Positions 35,803-46,119 of a DNA stretch of 64,000 nt are shown here, piece by piece. The stretch is taken from positions 12,258,390 through 12,322,389 of the forward strand of contig NC_037275.1 of assembly GCF_000002425.4 (NCBI RefSeq). The letters run 5' to 3'. Below the pieces are notes generated by a model. The model was given only the letters and a program-made list of their open reading frames with translations. It did not search any database and was not told the DNA's origin. The position numbers and the translations under genes were made by a program. This stretch comes from Physcomitrium patens. Taxonomy: Eukaryota; Streptophyta; Bryopsida; Funariales; Funariaceae. Numbering within the stretch: position 1 is the first letter of the stretch; every line of letters starts with the position of its first letter.

Positions 35803-36177
35803 TGTTGTGATATAATATAATTATATGGTAAAAATATAATCAAAGACAGATTTTTAATTAATACTTGATTATCTTATTTCAATAATAATTCAAAATATTT
35901 AAACATGGCTTTTATAAAAGCCTCTTAGTTTATTTTCTTGTCTTGATAGTTAGTAGGTTAAAGGTTGATTAGTAATTTTATCTTCTAAGCTGTAGAGACT
36001 CTTTTATTACCTTAGAAAGACCATAAATTAGTAAAATCAGATTAAAAGAAATAAATAATTAGCATGATTGATACTAAGGTTAAGTTGATGATAGAATTGG
36101 ACTATAAAATCCATAAGATAGATTAGATTGATACTCGAGGATCGACCATTTGTGAGATATGGTCAAAATTAGACCTC
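35803..36177 (+). repeat. Right LTR (truncated) of the 25.2-36.2 kb gypsy element
   Basis: Matches the first 375 bp of the left LTR with about ten differences, all transitions by eye. Homology stops sharply at 36177, where the right copy of the inverted repeat begins. Confidence 0.85.
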
Positions 36178-36179
36178 TT

Positions 36180-37320
36180 TAAGAAATAATAAAAATAAAA
36201 ATCATAACTAAATTTTTTTTAAATCCTAAGTAATTCCTAAGAAATTTTTATCAAATCTTTAGCCAAATTCTAATCAAATCCTAAATCCAAAATCAATTCT
36301 ATTACAATCCTAAATCTTAATTTAATTTTAATAAAACCTTCAATTTTAAATTAAATCCTTAAAAGAATCTTAATATAATTATAATTTGAAAAAAATTACT
36401 AATCTATATTTTACCAAATTAAAACCTCAAAAATTAATAATTTAACCATAGATTTTGATAAAAGAAATTTATTCTTTTCAATTACTAAGTTGAAAACATG
36501 AATAATTTTTTTGAAGAAGATCAAACTTACCAAATAAAAGATGAATCCTAAAATTTACTTGGGTATTGGCTAGCTTCTTTTTCTAAACTTGATGCTAATT
36601 TCTTACTCCTAATATCTCATAATTTTACTATCTAATATTTTTAAAAATTTACTTAATTATTAAAAATCAAGTCTATTACTATCAATCAAAATTTTATTTC
36701 AATCTAACTTACAGATTGTTGTAAAACTTTTAAATCTTTACTAATCTTTTAAACTCCAATTTTTGAGATTCTAATATGTTTGAATTTTAGTAATTTTTAA
36801 ACAAACTTATAGATTAAATTCAACCTTACAACAAAAATTTAATATAAATTAAACAAAAAAAAATGATCACTTAATAAAAAAAATTCAATTGTAGATCATC
36901 TATTAGTTTGACAAAATTCTTCAAAGTATAAATTCTTTATATTTTTCAAAAACTCAAATTCACTACAAAATAACTTTAACTTTGTAAATCCTTTACAAAA
37001 TCATTACAAACTCAATCACTTAAAATTAATGCTCTAAGAATCTTTCTCTATTTTTATTTTTTATTCAAACTATATTCTTTGATCAACCATATAACCACAA
37101 TATTATTATAGATGTATAATTTTGTATCTAAGGATTTGATTTCTATCTTGATTTATAATTGATCTTCTCTCGATATCAATTTTTGATTTTTTTAAAGTAA
37201 CTTTTGTTAAAAACTACTCTCAATTCTTTTTTAAAGTTTTTAATATTATATATTTTTTTGATATACTTTATTTTTTTGTTTATAGCCATATAAAGAGGCA
37301 TCATTAGCTTCTACATTATT
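36180..37320 (-). repeat. Inverted repeat, right copy (about 1.15 kb)
   Basis: Its reverse complement aligns with 14650-15840. It begins directly at the truncated LTR end. It is AT-rich, without coding sequence. A Helitron helicase fossil lies about 0.8 kb downstream, which makes a non-coding Helitron part one possible identity, unproven. Confidence 0.7.
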
Positions 37321-38119
37321 AAAAATGAGCTTTTACTTACTTTACATATATATAAAGAGGCAATATTAGCTTTTACAAGATTTATTATCTCTTTGATTAT
37401 TATCTATATTTTTAAGATAGTTTGTTGTAGTATTTTCAATTGAACTCTTCTATAATATAATCTTTTTTTTTTCTTTCACCTAATAGCTATGTTACAATAC
37501 AACAATAGTTCCTATTATATTTGAACAAACTTGTTTTTTATACAATGTCTTTTTTGGTAGCCATACTCTTCATTTTGTGATTATATTACTTCTTTGGACA
37601 ATATTGAGTAAAATATTTAGATTCTTTATAATATAAGCATAATCTTTGTTGAAAATGTCAAATCTTTTTTTCATTTGTAAGAAATTTAAAATATTTTTTA
37701 TCAATTTGTATAGGTTTTGACCTTAATAAATAAGTTTCTAAAAACTTTGATATTGGTTTCGTGACTTGATTTCTTATTGTTCATGGTGTAGTTAAAAAAA
37801 TTTATTTTTATATGCAAAGACTTAAGTAATAAATTATTCTAATAATTTTATTTCAATATTATTAATAATAGATCTTTAAAATTATCTTTTAATCCATATT
37901 AAAATTCATTAATGAGAGATTTATCATTTCAATATATGGTGCAAGTCTAGTTTTAAAAATCAATAACATATATGATATTTAATTGTGATTATTTTTGTAA
38001 ATATTGGAATTTTATTTTTACTATCATTTTTTAATTAGTTTCTTGAAATATCATTGTAAATACTTCTAAAAATGGATTTAAATCATATAGATATTAAGAA
38101 GGATGTAACTTTAAATAGA
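37321..38119. other. AT-rich spacer
   Basis: No gene recognised. It may contain the decayed N-terminal part of the following Helitron helicase, but no motif could be read with confidence. Confidence 0.35.
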
Positions 38120-39425
38120 ACTTGACTTGTTGTAGAAATCTTCAAAAAATTGATTTTCTTCTATTAAACTTCTTTGACATCCTAATCTTTACATCTTTTA
38201 TATTTGTAGTAGCAAAACTTATTCAATATTCAATTACTAAGAATTCCGACCATGCTAAGTTTATTGCCAAGCTTTGTTTATTATTTGGGATGAACTTCCA
38301 ATGCAACATTGTTATTGTCTTAAGACAATTGATTGTTCCTTTAGAGACATTTGGGATAATGATTGCCTATTTGAAAGAGCTACAATAGTTTTTTGTAGGG
38401 ATTTTTGCCAAAAATTGCTAATGATTGTGAAAGAAATTCAAAAAGAAATTATAACATCATCTTTTTAATGTTCAATACTTTGGCCTTAAATAAAATTTAT
38501 ACATTAAAAAAGAATATGAGGTTGAATTTAAAACCAATTCAAGCAAATATCAAGTTTTCTAATTGGCTTCTTTACATATAGAATGCACATACACGTTGTA
38601 TATATGGATGGTGGTGCATTTGAATTCTTTATAGTTATGTTATTATTGACTATTGTTTTTATTTGCCACTTGCCAGTTTAGAAATGATACAAACTTATTA
38701 TCTAATAATATAATTATACTTTCTAATTACATGATTATTAATCAAAAATTAATATCCTCAATTGATATTGTTTATTAAAGATTGGCAAAATATAGTATAG
38801 CAAATGATGTCTTTTTTAGAGATAAAATTATTTTATCTACATGGAATGAAGATAAAAAAAGGATATTAATTAAAAGATTATGGCCATATTTTCTAGAGAA
38901 GAATAATAGTATTTAAGCACCAATGAAGTTGTTATCAAAGATGGTATTGACAAAAATAATGTTTATTTTGTCAAATTCATCAAGTTGCTTAATCTATCTG
39001 GAATGGCCAGATCAATGCTTTGTCTTAAGATTGAAATTCTAGTGAAGATACTAAGAAATATTGCTCTTTGTCAAAGACTTTCCAATAGAACCTGATTGAT
39101 AATTATATGACTAATCAATCAAGTTTTTGAAGCAAGAATTCTTAGAAGAAAATTTGCTAGAAACTTGGTATTCATTTTGCGGATTACACTAACTTCTATA
39201 ACAAAAGAATTTATGGTCATTCTAAAAAAAAAAGCAATTTCCAATTTGTCTTGCATTTGCAATAACAAAAAATAAATTCTAAGGACAATCAATGAAGCAC
39301 ATTGATTTGGATCTATGACAATCTATTTTTTTCCATGGTCAACTTTATGTAGTATTTTCTTAATGCACTTCTTCCCATTTTATCAAGATTCTTCTTCCTA
39401 AAAATGATAATTTAAATTCTATATT
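38120..39425 (+). mobile_element. Helitron Pif1-like helicase, decayed
   Basis: Several conserved blocks of Helitron-encoded Pif1-type DNA helicases occur in order on the plus strand: SITKNSDHAKFIAK, then IIWDELPMQHCYCLK (Walker B-like, about 38277-38320), CRDFCQKLL (about 38400), LKKNMRLNL (about 38507-38535), a DKIILSTWNED-like block (about 38820-38855), and near the C-terminus ARILRRKFARNLVFI (about 39138-39185) followed by a Q-S-x-Q-x-Q-L-Y-like region near 39340. Blocks fall in more than one frame and stops interrupt them, so this is a pseudogene. No Walker A lysine block, Rep/HUH domain or certain Helitron terminus was found. The element could extend to both sides. Confidence 0.8.
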
Positions 39426-39806
39426 AAATATTGTTTTTTCTTAAAGTTTTAATTAGATGAATATTAATGATTTATTTTTTATATTTTGTATTTTAATTAA
39501 TCAATTTATTAACTTTAATACATCTTTGAATGTCTTAACATACTTTTATAAATTTTTAATGTAATTTAATGTTTTTTTTTATATTTTCACTAGTATTTCT
39601 TTGAATAAAATTAACTACTTATTTTGCATATTATCTGTGATATCTGCAAAGGTTTACCTATCCTACTTCATAGCTAAAAGCTCCATTGTATAGTTTATTT
39701 CTTTCAATTTGTATTGTATTTGTATTTGAAAAATATTCTTTAGCTCATATCTTTCAAAAATAGCTTCATTTTAGTCACACTTTCCATGACAACTACACGG
39801 GTTCAT
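39426..39806. other. AT-rich spacer after the Helitron helicase
   Basis: No coding sequence recognised. A Helitron 3' end (hairpin plus CTRR) could lie here but is not identifiable by eye. Confidence 0.3.
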
Positions 39807-39887
39807 CTAGTGTGTAAGAGTGAGTGAATGATTGTGTTGCGTGGCCTTGGACTTGGACGTTGTGTAGGAACTGCCACCATCACGCAC

Positions 39888-40112
39888 CTCTAAGAAATTG
39901 GCCATGAAGTCCACGGAACTGGTGGCGACATCCTGCATCTGTGGAGCATCCATCGCCAACTGAGCCATCGCTCTCCTCAACACCAAAAAGGTCCCGAATG
40001 TCAAATTCAACACTAGGCACACTCTGGTCAATTTAGACCCAAGCGGCCGAGACTGAGATGGACCCACTTCAGGATCGTCACCAACAATGCTGAAAGAGGT
40101 CACTGGGTCCAT
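39888..40112 (-). CDS. Probable first exon of an unidentified gene
   Basis: The minus strand begins with an ATG at 40112 (MDPVTSFSIVGDD) behind a long pyrimidine-rich leader (about 40113-40240) typical of a plant 5' UTR. 75 codons later it reaches a consensus donor (TTAGAG/GTGCGT, exon end 39888). Without splicing the frame would continue to a stop at 39807 (101 residues). Residues 30-55 (LTRVCLVLNLTFGTFLVL) are hydrophobic, followed by MAQLAMDAPQMQDVATSSV. I do not recognise the family. No continuation was found downstream, where Helitron-derived and AT-rich DNA lies, so the gene may have been cut off or its next exon lies far away. Confidence 0.45.
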
Positions 40113-40740
40113 GAGTTTAGAGGCATGGAAGGACGAAGCGAGCGAGGGAGCAGCAAGGGAGCAGCGAGTGAGAGAGAAGAATGAGAGGTAGAGCGAGAGC
40201 AGATGCAGAGAGATACGTACAAGTGTGGTGATTGTGCAGTGGAGTCAAAAAAGTGGAATACCTCATGAGATTACGTATACGATCAGGTGGTAGAACCAGG
40301 GTGGTGTGAATCTGTTGCTGACCAGGTTGCCCTTGAATGTTGCAGGAGGAGGCAGGGATGGTGCGCAGCCCCTTCCGAGACCAGGAGCGGCATTCAATCG
40401 GGTGGCCTTTTTGTGCACAACAGTGAAATCAGGCTTCGGTCAAGTGCTTGTGCGTGCTGCGGACGGAGGGAATGACGAATGCCCCCCCCCCGGACAGTGA
40501 CCTCATCCGCTGGGAGGATGAACGATGGGACTGACGCTCGGATGCAGTGATGCCACCTGCGGTTCCTTTCACGAGAGGAGCTTGCATTTACTGGTCCCCA
40601 TTTAGACTCTGGTGGAAAATTCGCAGCGACGCGTTTCTGAGTGTCGTCCCGACATGCGGGTGTCAGCAAGCCTGTCTTGACCAACCAGCCTTAACTCCCA
40701 AGTATTCTTCTGCATGGAGAATGGAGGAGAATCCTAACTG

Positions 40741-40780
40741 TATAAAGGAGTAGAATGGCGTGCAACATACCACAACATTC
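40741..40780 (+). promoter_or_regulatory. Core promoter of the GDGG repeat gene
   Basis: TATA box tataaagg at 40741-40748 and an initiator-like cacaacattc at 40771-40780, 30 bp apart. The same pair occurs 28 bp apart before the paralogue (47176 and 47204). The presumed 5' UTR to ATG 41099 is about 325 nt. Confidence 0.6.
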
Positions 40781-41098
40781 AAGGGCAACTCATTCTGCGG
40801 TGAGCTCGACGTCTTTAGCTAAGTCGAAGCTTGTTAAAAAAAAATCTTTCGGTAGGGTAGTGATTGAGTAGAAAGCTAGCATTTCGATCGCCAGCGTTTG
40901 TTTGTGTAGTGGAGTTTGGAGTTGACTCCTGCCGAGAGAACTTTGTCTTCTGCGATCGCCGAAGCATTCATTCACATAGCTATAATCCAGCATCTGTATA
41001 CATTGTGAATACGGTAGGAGAAGTTTGTGATCTTTGGCGACTTCCGCGAGCGAAAGTAAACCTGCAAAAGAGTTTGAGTGACTCCCCTGCCATTTGAA

Positions 41099-41506
41099 AT
41101 GGCGGATTTCGAAGGAGATGGTGGTGCCACAAAGTGGAATCCTTCCTTATGCGGCAGTGATTTTGACTATGAAGGAGATGGTGGTGCTACAAAGTGGAAT
41201 CCTTCCTCATGCGGCAGTGATTTTGACTATGAAGGAGATGGTGGTGCTACAAAGTGGAATCCTTCCTCCCGCCGCTGTGATTTCGACTGTGAAGGAGATG
41301 GTGGTCTTACGAAATGGAATCCGTCCTCACGCAGCAGTGATTTCGACTGTGAAGGAGATGGTGGTGCTACAAAGTGGATTCCTTCCTCATGCAGCAGTAA
41401 TATCAATTACGCTGGTGATGGCGGGTGTTCTCGATGGAGGCCTCCCTCGTGTATCGAAGAAGGTGATGGAGGCTCTTCGAAATGGAGGCGAGAAATCTTC
41501 TTCTGA
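41099..41506 (+). CDS. GDGG-motif tandem-repeat protein, 135 residues, novel family
   Basis: ATG at 41099 (MADF) to TGA at 41504-41506. Residues 5-104 are five consecutive 20-residue units with consensus EGDGGATKWNPSSCGSDFDY, encoded by five 60-bp repeats (41111-41410). A 16-residue unit (AGDGGCSRWRPPSCIE) and a final EGDGGSSKW follow. Each unit holds invariant GDGG and Trp, a Lys or Arg before the Trp, and usually Pro after it; Cys and acidic-aromatic residues fill the linkers. No signal peptide, membrane segment or known domain is visible and I do not recognise the family. The nearby gene at 47383-47529 has two such units and is clearly related. The tail after the last unit is in a different frame from the paralogue's tail (see findings). 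Function unknown; high repeat similarity implies recent internal duplication. Confidence 0.75.
   Translation: MADFEGDGGATKWNPSLCGSDFDYEGDGGATKWNPSSCGSDFDYEGDGGATKWNPSSRRCDFDCEGDGGLTKWNPSSRSSDFDCEGDGGATKWIPSSCSSNINYAGDGGCSRWRPPSCIEEGDGGSSKWRREIFF
41111..41410 (+). repeat. 60-bp tandem repeat, five units, in frame
   Basis: Units start with gaaggagatggtggt at 41111, 41171, 41231, 41291 and 41351. Units 1-3 are nearly identical; units 4-5 are somewhat more diverged. Confidence 0.97.
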
Positions 41507-43993
41507 GACCCTCACCATCACATCGATCCACTTCGAGTATTTTTGTACACATTGAACAGCTCATTACATTGGCGGGAGCGAAAACTACATTCGAAGGCAA
41601 TAGAAATATTGTTTTTATTTGATTTTCCTGCGACGTTTTTAGTTTAATTATTCAAATATTCATTAGTTGGTATCGATCAGCTTATCAGACAATCCAACTC
41701 TCCTAATAGACCATACAGAACCACTACTCCGGACCCTCGTGGAGCTCCTAGAGGGCGGCCTTAGGTAGATTACGACTCATTATTTTGAACCAATCAATTT
41801 CCCGATTCAGTACTGTTGTAAATAGACCATGATTAATGCAGTTCACCGCTTCCTTGTTTAAATCTGCCTCCTCACCGACTATCATCCATCAGGAGCACTT
41901 CCAGTTGCAAAGACTGTCACGTCAGGACTAACAAATCTGCACGTGCATGTGATTTTTTTTATGAAGTTTGTTTGTTAAGAGATTATTGTACACGGTTCTT
42001 TGAATTCAATCAACACTCCAAACTCGAAAGCTTAATTGTTTCCGCTCACTGAAAAACTATAATCGATAGATCATGATGTGGTCGTTTTTTTTACTACAAG
42101 TCATGTTTCAAATCAGGTTAAGCCGATGCTTTCACTAAGTGAGTCGACACGGGGCTTACAGTTGAGAGTGAAGAGTGAGAATTTGTTATCGAATCCAAAA
42201 CTTCACGACCTCTGGAACGTAATTAATCAAGGTTCTGTTCGCAGCGGATTGAAATGCCTGAAACTTAACTGTCGGTAGTGGTACTCCTTTATGTTCTCTT
42301 GAGACTAACCCAAAATCAACTTCAGAACACCAGTGCTTCTATTTTTCTCGTAGACCCCGAAGTGAAAAGAAACTGACATCCAGAGGAGCACGATTCACAA
42401 AAGGTTGTTGAAACATATAGCGGGAACAAACTGTCGAAGAAACGTCACAAAGTCGGCAGAGTCAACAGAGGTGAACAGTAGAATCTCCATTAATTGCACA
42501 GAGAATGCTATGCTCTTGTCGGAAGGAATTCGGGTAATCCTGCCTCGCAATGGATCGGGTTTATCCGGAGGAATTCACAGGTACTGCAAAACGGCTTGAT
42601 TTACTGTTAGCAAAGGGTCTAAGGGTTAGTACTGTGTGAACTCGTTCAGGCTAACATCTCGTGTCTACGACTCTGGTAGAAGTTTGGGACAGGAAAACGC
42701 AAATGTCTGTAGAGTTTAAAATAAATCACTAATCTCAGAAATATCTAGTTCACTGAGGTAGCGGCCATGAGTTTTACCAGTTCGATTTCAGTAGAAAATT
42801 GTTAGAATAATAAAGAGTGACCGTGAAGTAAACTTTTGGATTGGCTGTCAAGGAACATTTAATGCCCTGAATTCAATCTAACCACAGTCTGGGATTGGGA
42901 TTCAAGAGTCGAAGGTTGTAACCCCTTAAAAGTCTTCACAATTAATCTTCGCAGACACCGCTAAGGCAACGGATTAGATGCAACCGATTTGGATGCTCAG
43001 GGTCATATACTATTGCAGCGTCTGTATGGGCTCAAGGGAAGACTTTGGGACCTCGATAGTGCAATAAAATCCCCAGATTGTATTGCGTGCAGTGTCGGAA
43101 ACCTATTATTTCGTTGAGAGAAGGGGATTAAAAGATACGTTCAAGGCCACCCTCTCTCGAAACTGCTGCGATGGAGCAACCGAGCCAATATCGGACCCAG
43201 TTCATACTCAGAGCTCGAACTCCGAGGTCAGAAGCTAAGTCAGGCTCAAATCCAAAATCTCTGTATAGCTGGGAGCCTCTGTTTGTATCATCAGCAGTGT
43301 CTGAATGTCTGTCTGTCTGCTAGCACTTCGAACTCCCAGGTTGTGTCTGTACTCTCAAAAAGTTCAACTGTTGCACACACCATGTAGCAAAGCTGGGTCC
43401 TTCACTCCTCCTTTAAACTGATACGAAGAGTAAAGTGGCAGATTGGATTGCTGAATTCAAGCCCATTCTGAGACAAGATTCAAAGGTGCCCACCTGGAAC
43501 CGAGGTCAGCACAATCTTCTGTTGCCGGATCCAACTTCAGAGTGTGAGCTGAAATCAGTTCAGAATCTCTGCAGATGACGGCTCATTCATGTCGGGGTTG
43601 GAGTCCCGGAGTCCACGGGAAGCTTGAAGTTTTTCTCATGCACAATCAGTATATAAAACAAATCCTCAGTTTTGTAAAGCAATCGACAAGTTGTAGTGAG
43701 TTGTTAACCTTGAGGTTGTGCTTTTCAGGACAATCACATACTCTCTATCATTTTTTCTGTCTTCAAACAAGTATTTTATTCTTTTGAAAATCTAGTAAGT
43801 TGTTTAGATTTTTTTTTATTGTTTTTTGTTGTTGTTGTTTTTGTATATAAATTCTTTTATAACTACTAAATCTATAAAATTACAATCATAATATTTTAAT
43901 TTTTTCTTGTAATTTAAGGATATCATATAATGCAACATAATGAAAAATTAAATATAAAAATTATTTGGTTTTTTCAAAGTACCACAAATATAA

Positions 43994-44031
<38 letters not shown>

Positions 44032-45770
44032 ATCGATATTATTTTTAGATTTTAATTTATTCTTTGCATTCAAAAGTTCTAAATATATTTCAAATATGTT
44101 TATTTTTTATTTTATTATAATAAATTTTAAATTACATATAAAATATTTTTTAAATTATTAGAGAATAAAATAAAAAAATATTGATTAAAGTTGAATAAAT
44201 ATTTTATTCTTTTGTATTAATAAAACATACAAATCAATGCATTCTAAGCCTTTAAAACATGTATAATTCCTAATTATTACTTACTTTAATAATCCGTAGT
44301 TTATTTCTTATCTCTAAAATAAGAATTTTAAATTTTAAATTTAGAATAGTTAATACATAGTGTAATCTTTGTTATAAAGAATGTACAAGTTTCTAGTATT
44401 ATTTAAACATTCTTTTTTTCTATTTATTTTATAGAAATATGTAATAAATAAATAAATAAATACCAAAAAAAACAACAAAAATCTATTTTATTATATAAAA
44501 TTAATTCAATACTTAGAATTGATTTATAATGCTATTAATATCTATAATTTTAAAATAGTCAATCATATTAGTTGAAACTAAGAAACTTTACTTGATTGGC
44601 TTTATTTTTATAAAAATTGATTAAAAGTCTATAAGAAGAAAATGTGAGGTAGAATATACTTTTGTCCTATATGTCATGAACAATATTGTGTCTTGGAATT
44701 TGCATCAAGTTCTTAAAAGGTGTTATTTGGATAAATTTAAGAAGCCATGATGGACATTCATGTTAATGCCTATAAGTTGTTTTTAAAAAGTTAGTTTTTT
44801 TTTTTTTTTTTTTTTTTTTTCCGTTTTTTGCTTTGGTCAAATATGAAACATGAGTTATTCAATCTAGAATTAGTTTAAAAATGGTCCACTTTACACCATC
44901 TCCAAAGGTCAAGGCTTTCAAAAAGGAAATAACTTTAATTTATTGAACTAGAGATCTTTATAAGACTTTTACACCAAAGTTTCTTAAAGTAGGTTCTTAG
45001 AAGTGAAGATCTCTCATCTTACATTCATTCACATACCATATATTTTATATGCTTATACCATCAAGTTGCATATACCTAAGCAATTATTACTTTTACATCA
45101 TTGTAATTTTATTAATTCTACTTCCTCTACATAATTATAATTACTCAGCTTTATAAACTTTTGTCTTGAAACTTTTTTTTTAAAAATAAAAAATATCACT
45201 AATTTTTTTAAAAAAAAAAAAAAAAAAAAACAAACAAACAAACAAACAACAACAACAACAACAACACCACCAAAAAAAAAAAAAAAAAAAAAAAAAACAT
45301 CTGTAACTTCTATTTGAACAAAATTTGACTTTTACCATCGTTATAACGATGTCAGATTGCAGTAAAAAGTATGTCAAAAGTTGTCAGATTGAATCCCTCG
45401 TTTATAAACCCCAAATGTCGTTAAACTACCAAAGGATGCCAACCTGACCAAAAAAAAAAAATATCTCTTATAAGTTGTCGGACAGAACCCATCTGCAAAA
45501 CCCCAATCCTGTCAGACGGATTGTAGCACTGGAATTTGGCATCTCCTGAAATAATAATAATAATAAACACATAAATAAAGATAGAAAGAAGGAAATCCGT
45601 ATGGTAGGTCGATGCTTCCTTTGGGGCACTCAGTGGGGCAGCACCTGTCGGTTCAAAACCGGAACCAAAGTAAAATGTGCATGTGATCAGTCAACCCGGC
45701 GCCCCTTTTAACAACCAAAACTGCCGCGTCTCCGACATCCACACCTTATTCCTGATCAAAAGTTGCAGTT
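41507..45770. other. Intergenic DNA, no supported gene
   Basis: 41.5-43.8 kb has host-like mixed composition but only short unconvincing reading frames. 43.8-45.4 kb is very AT-rich, with an (AT)n run at 43995-44026, poly-T at 44795-44820 and an A-rich tract with CAAA and CAA repeats at 45210-45297. It resembles decayed mobile-element DNA without a recognisable family. 45.4-45.77 kb is again of mixed composition and empty as far as I can see. Confidence 0.45.
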
Positions 45771-46119
45771 TTAACTACGAATCATGCATCGTGACGAAGG
45801 AGAACCGGAAGAAGCAGAATCAGATGACGATGATGATGAGGATGATGATGATGCTGTTTTCCACTGCGTATGTGTAGGCGATGGGGCCCGAGGATTGTTT
45901 GAGTCATGGTATGTGACGACTGTGTCGTTGTGGAATTCGATATCAAATGTCTGCAGCAGTGTGATCAGATTTGTGTCGAAATAGCGAGGTTGGGTCTCAA
46001 CATCGTCTGCACTCGTGAAGTTGAACGCGTGTGTAATGGTTTCGAAACTGTGTGGCACGTCTTCGATGAGAGATTGAACATACGAAGATATGACTTGGCG
46101 TGAAATCCAGCATAAGGTA
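45771..46119 (-). CDS. Possible terminal exon of an unidentified protein
   Basis: The minus strand is open from an acceptor-like aacacag (exon start about 46119) to a TAA at 45771-45773, about 115 residues. The first two thirds look protein-like (VQSLIEDVPHSFETITHAF, then VETQPRYFDTNLITLLQTF and DIEFHNDTVVTYHD). The last third is a Ser-rich low-complexity tail encoded by a GAT/GAC microsatellite on the plus strand (45823-45856). I do not recognise the family. The opposite strand also has a short frame with a poly-Asp run, less convincing. An upstream minus-strand stretch at 46191-46442 could be another exon but has no clear link. Confidence 0.4.
45823..45856 (+). repeat. (GAT)n-like microsatellite
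   Basis: gatgacgatgatgatgagga and following triplets; would code poly-Ser on the minus strand. Confidence 0.85.

Larger units (their letters stand above)
25206..36177 (+). mobile_element. Decayed Ty3/gypsy element with LTRs at both ends
   Basis: Direct repeats starting TGTTGTGAT flank it: 25206 to about 25794 (left LTR) and 35803-36177 (right LTR, cut short after about 375 bp). A primer site tggtatcacatc follows the left LTR at about 25801 and a purine tract agagaggataga precedes the right one. Parts on the plus strand: gag-like (about 26.6-27.4 kb), retropepsin-like (about 28.57-28.8), reverse transcriptase (about 29.6-30.5), RNase H (about 30.6-30.95), integrase (about 31.1-31.75) and a pol C-terminus with VKIFKRRDG (about 35.55-35.73). 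It is heavily broken and interrupted by a minus-strand element at about 31.75-35.5 kb. The LTRs differ by only about ten transitions in 375 bp. Confidence 0.85.

Noticed and set aside
14650-37320. The inverted repeat pair read as terminal inverted repeats of a giant DNA transposon
   Set aside because: No transposase-like gene lies between the arms, no target duplication was seen, and the interior is fully explained by LTR elements.
41111-41410. Regular 60-bp repeats considered as a CRISPR-like array
   Set aside because: Units are contiguous without unique spacers, keep a reading frame and lie in a plant genome.
42078-43787. Several short plus-strand frames
   Set aside because: No recognisable motif, no consistent splice sites, no codon pattern; treated as intergenic.
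45601-45675. tRNA-like stretch with ggttcaaaacc resembling a B box
   Set aside because: The T-stem pairs poorly, the A-box-like sequence is too close, and no acceptor stem or cloverleaf can be drawn.
45784-45984. Plus-strand frame with a poly-Asp run
   Set aside because: It overlaps the more protein-like minus-strand exon, and its acidic run is simply the GAT microsatellite.
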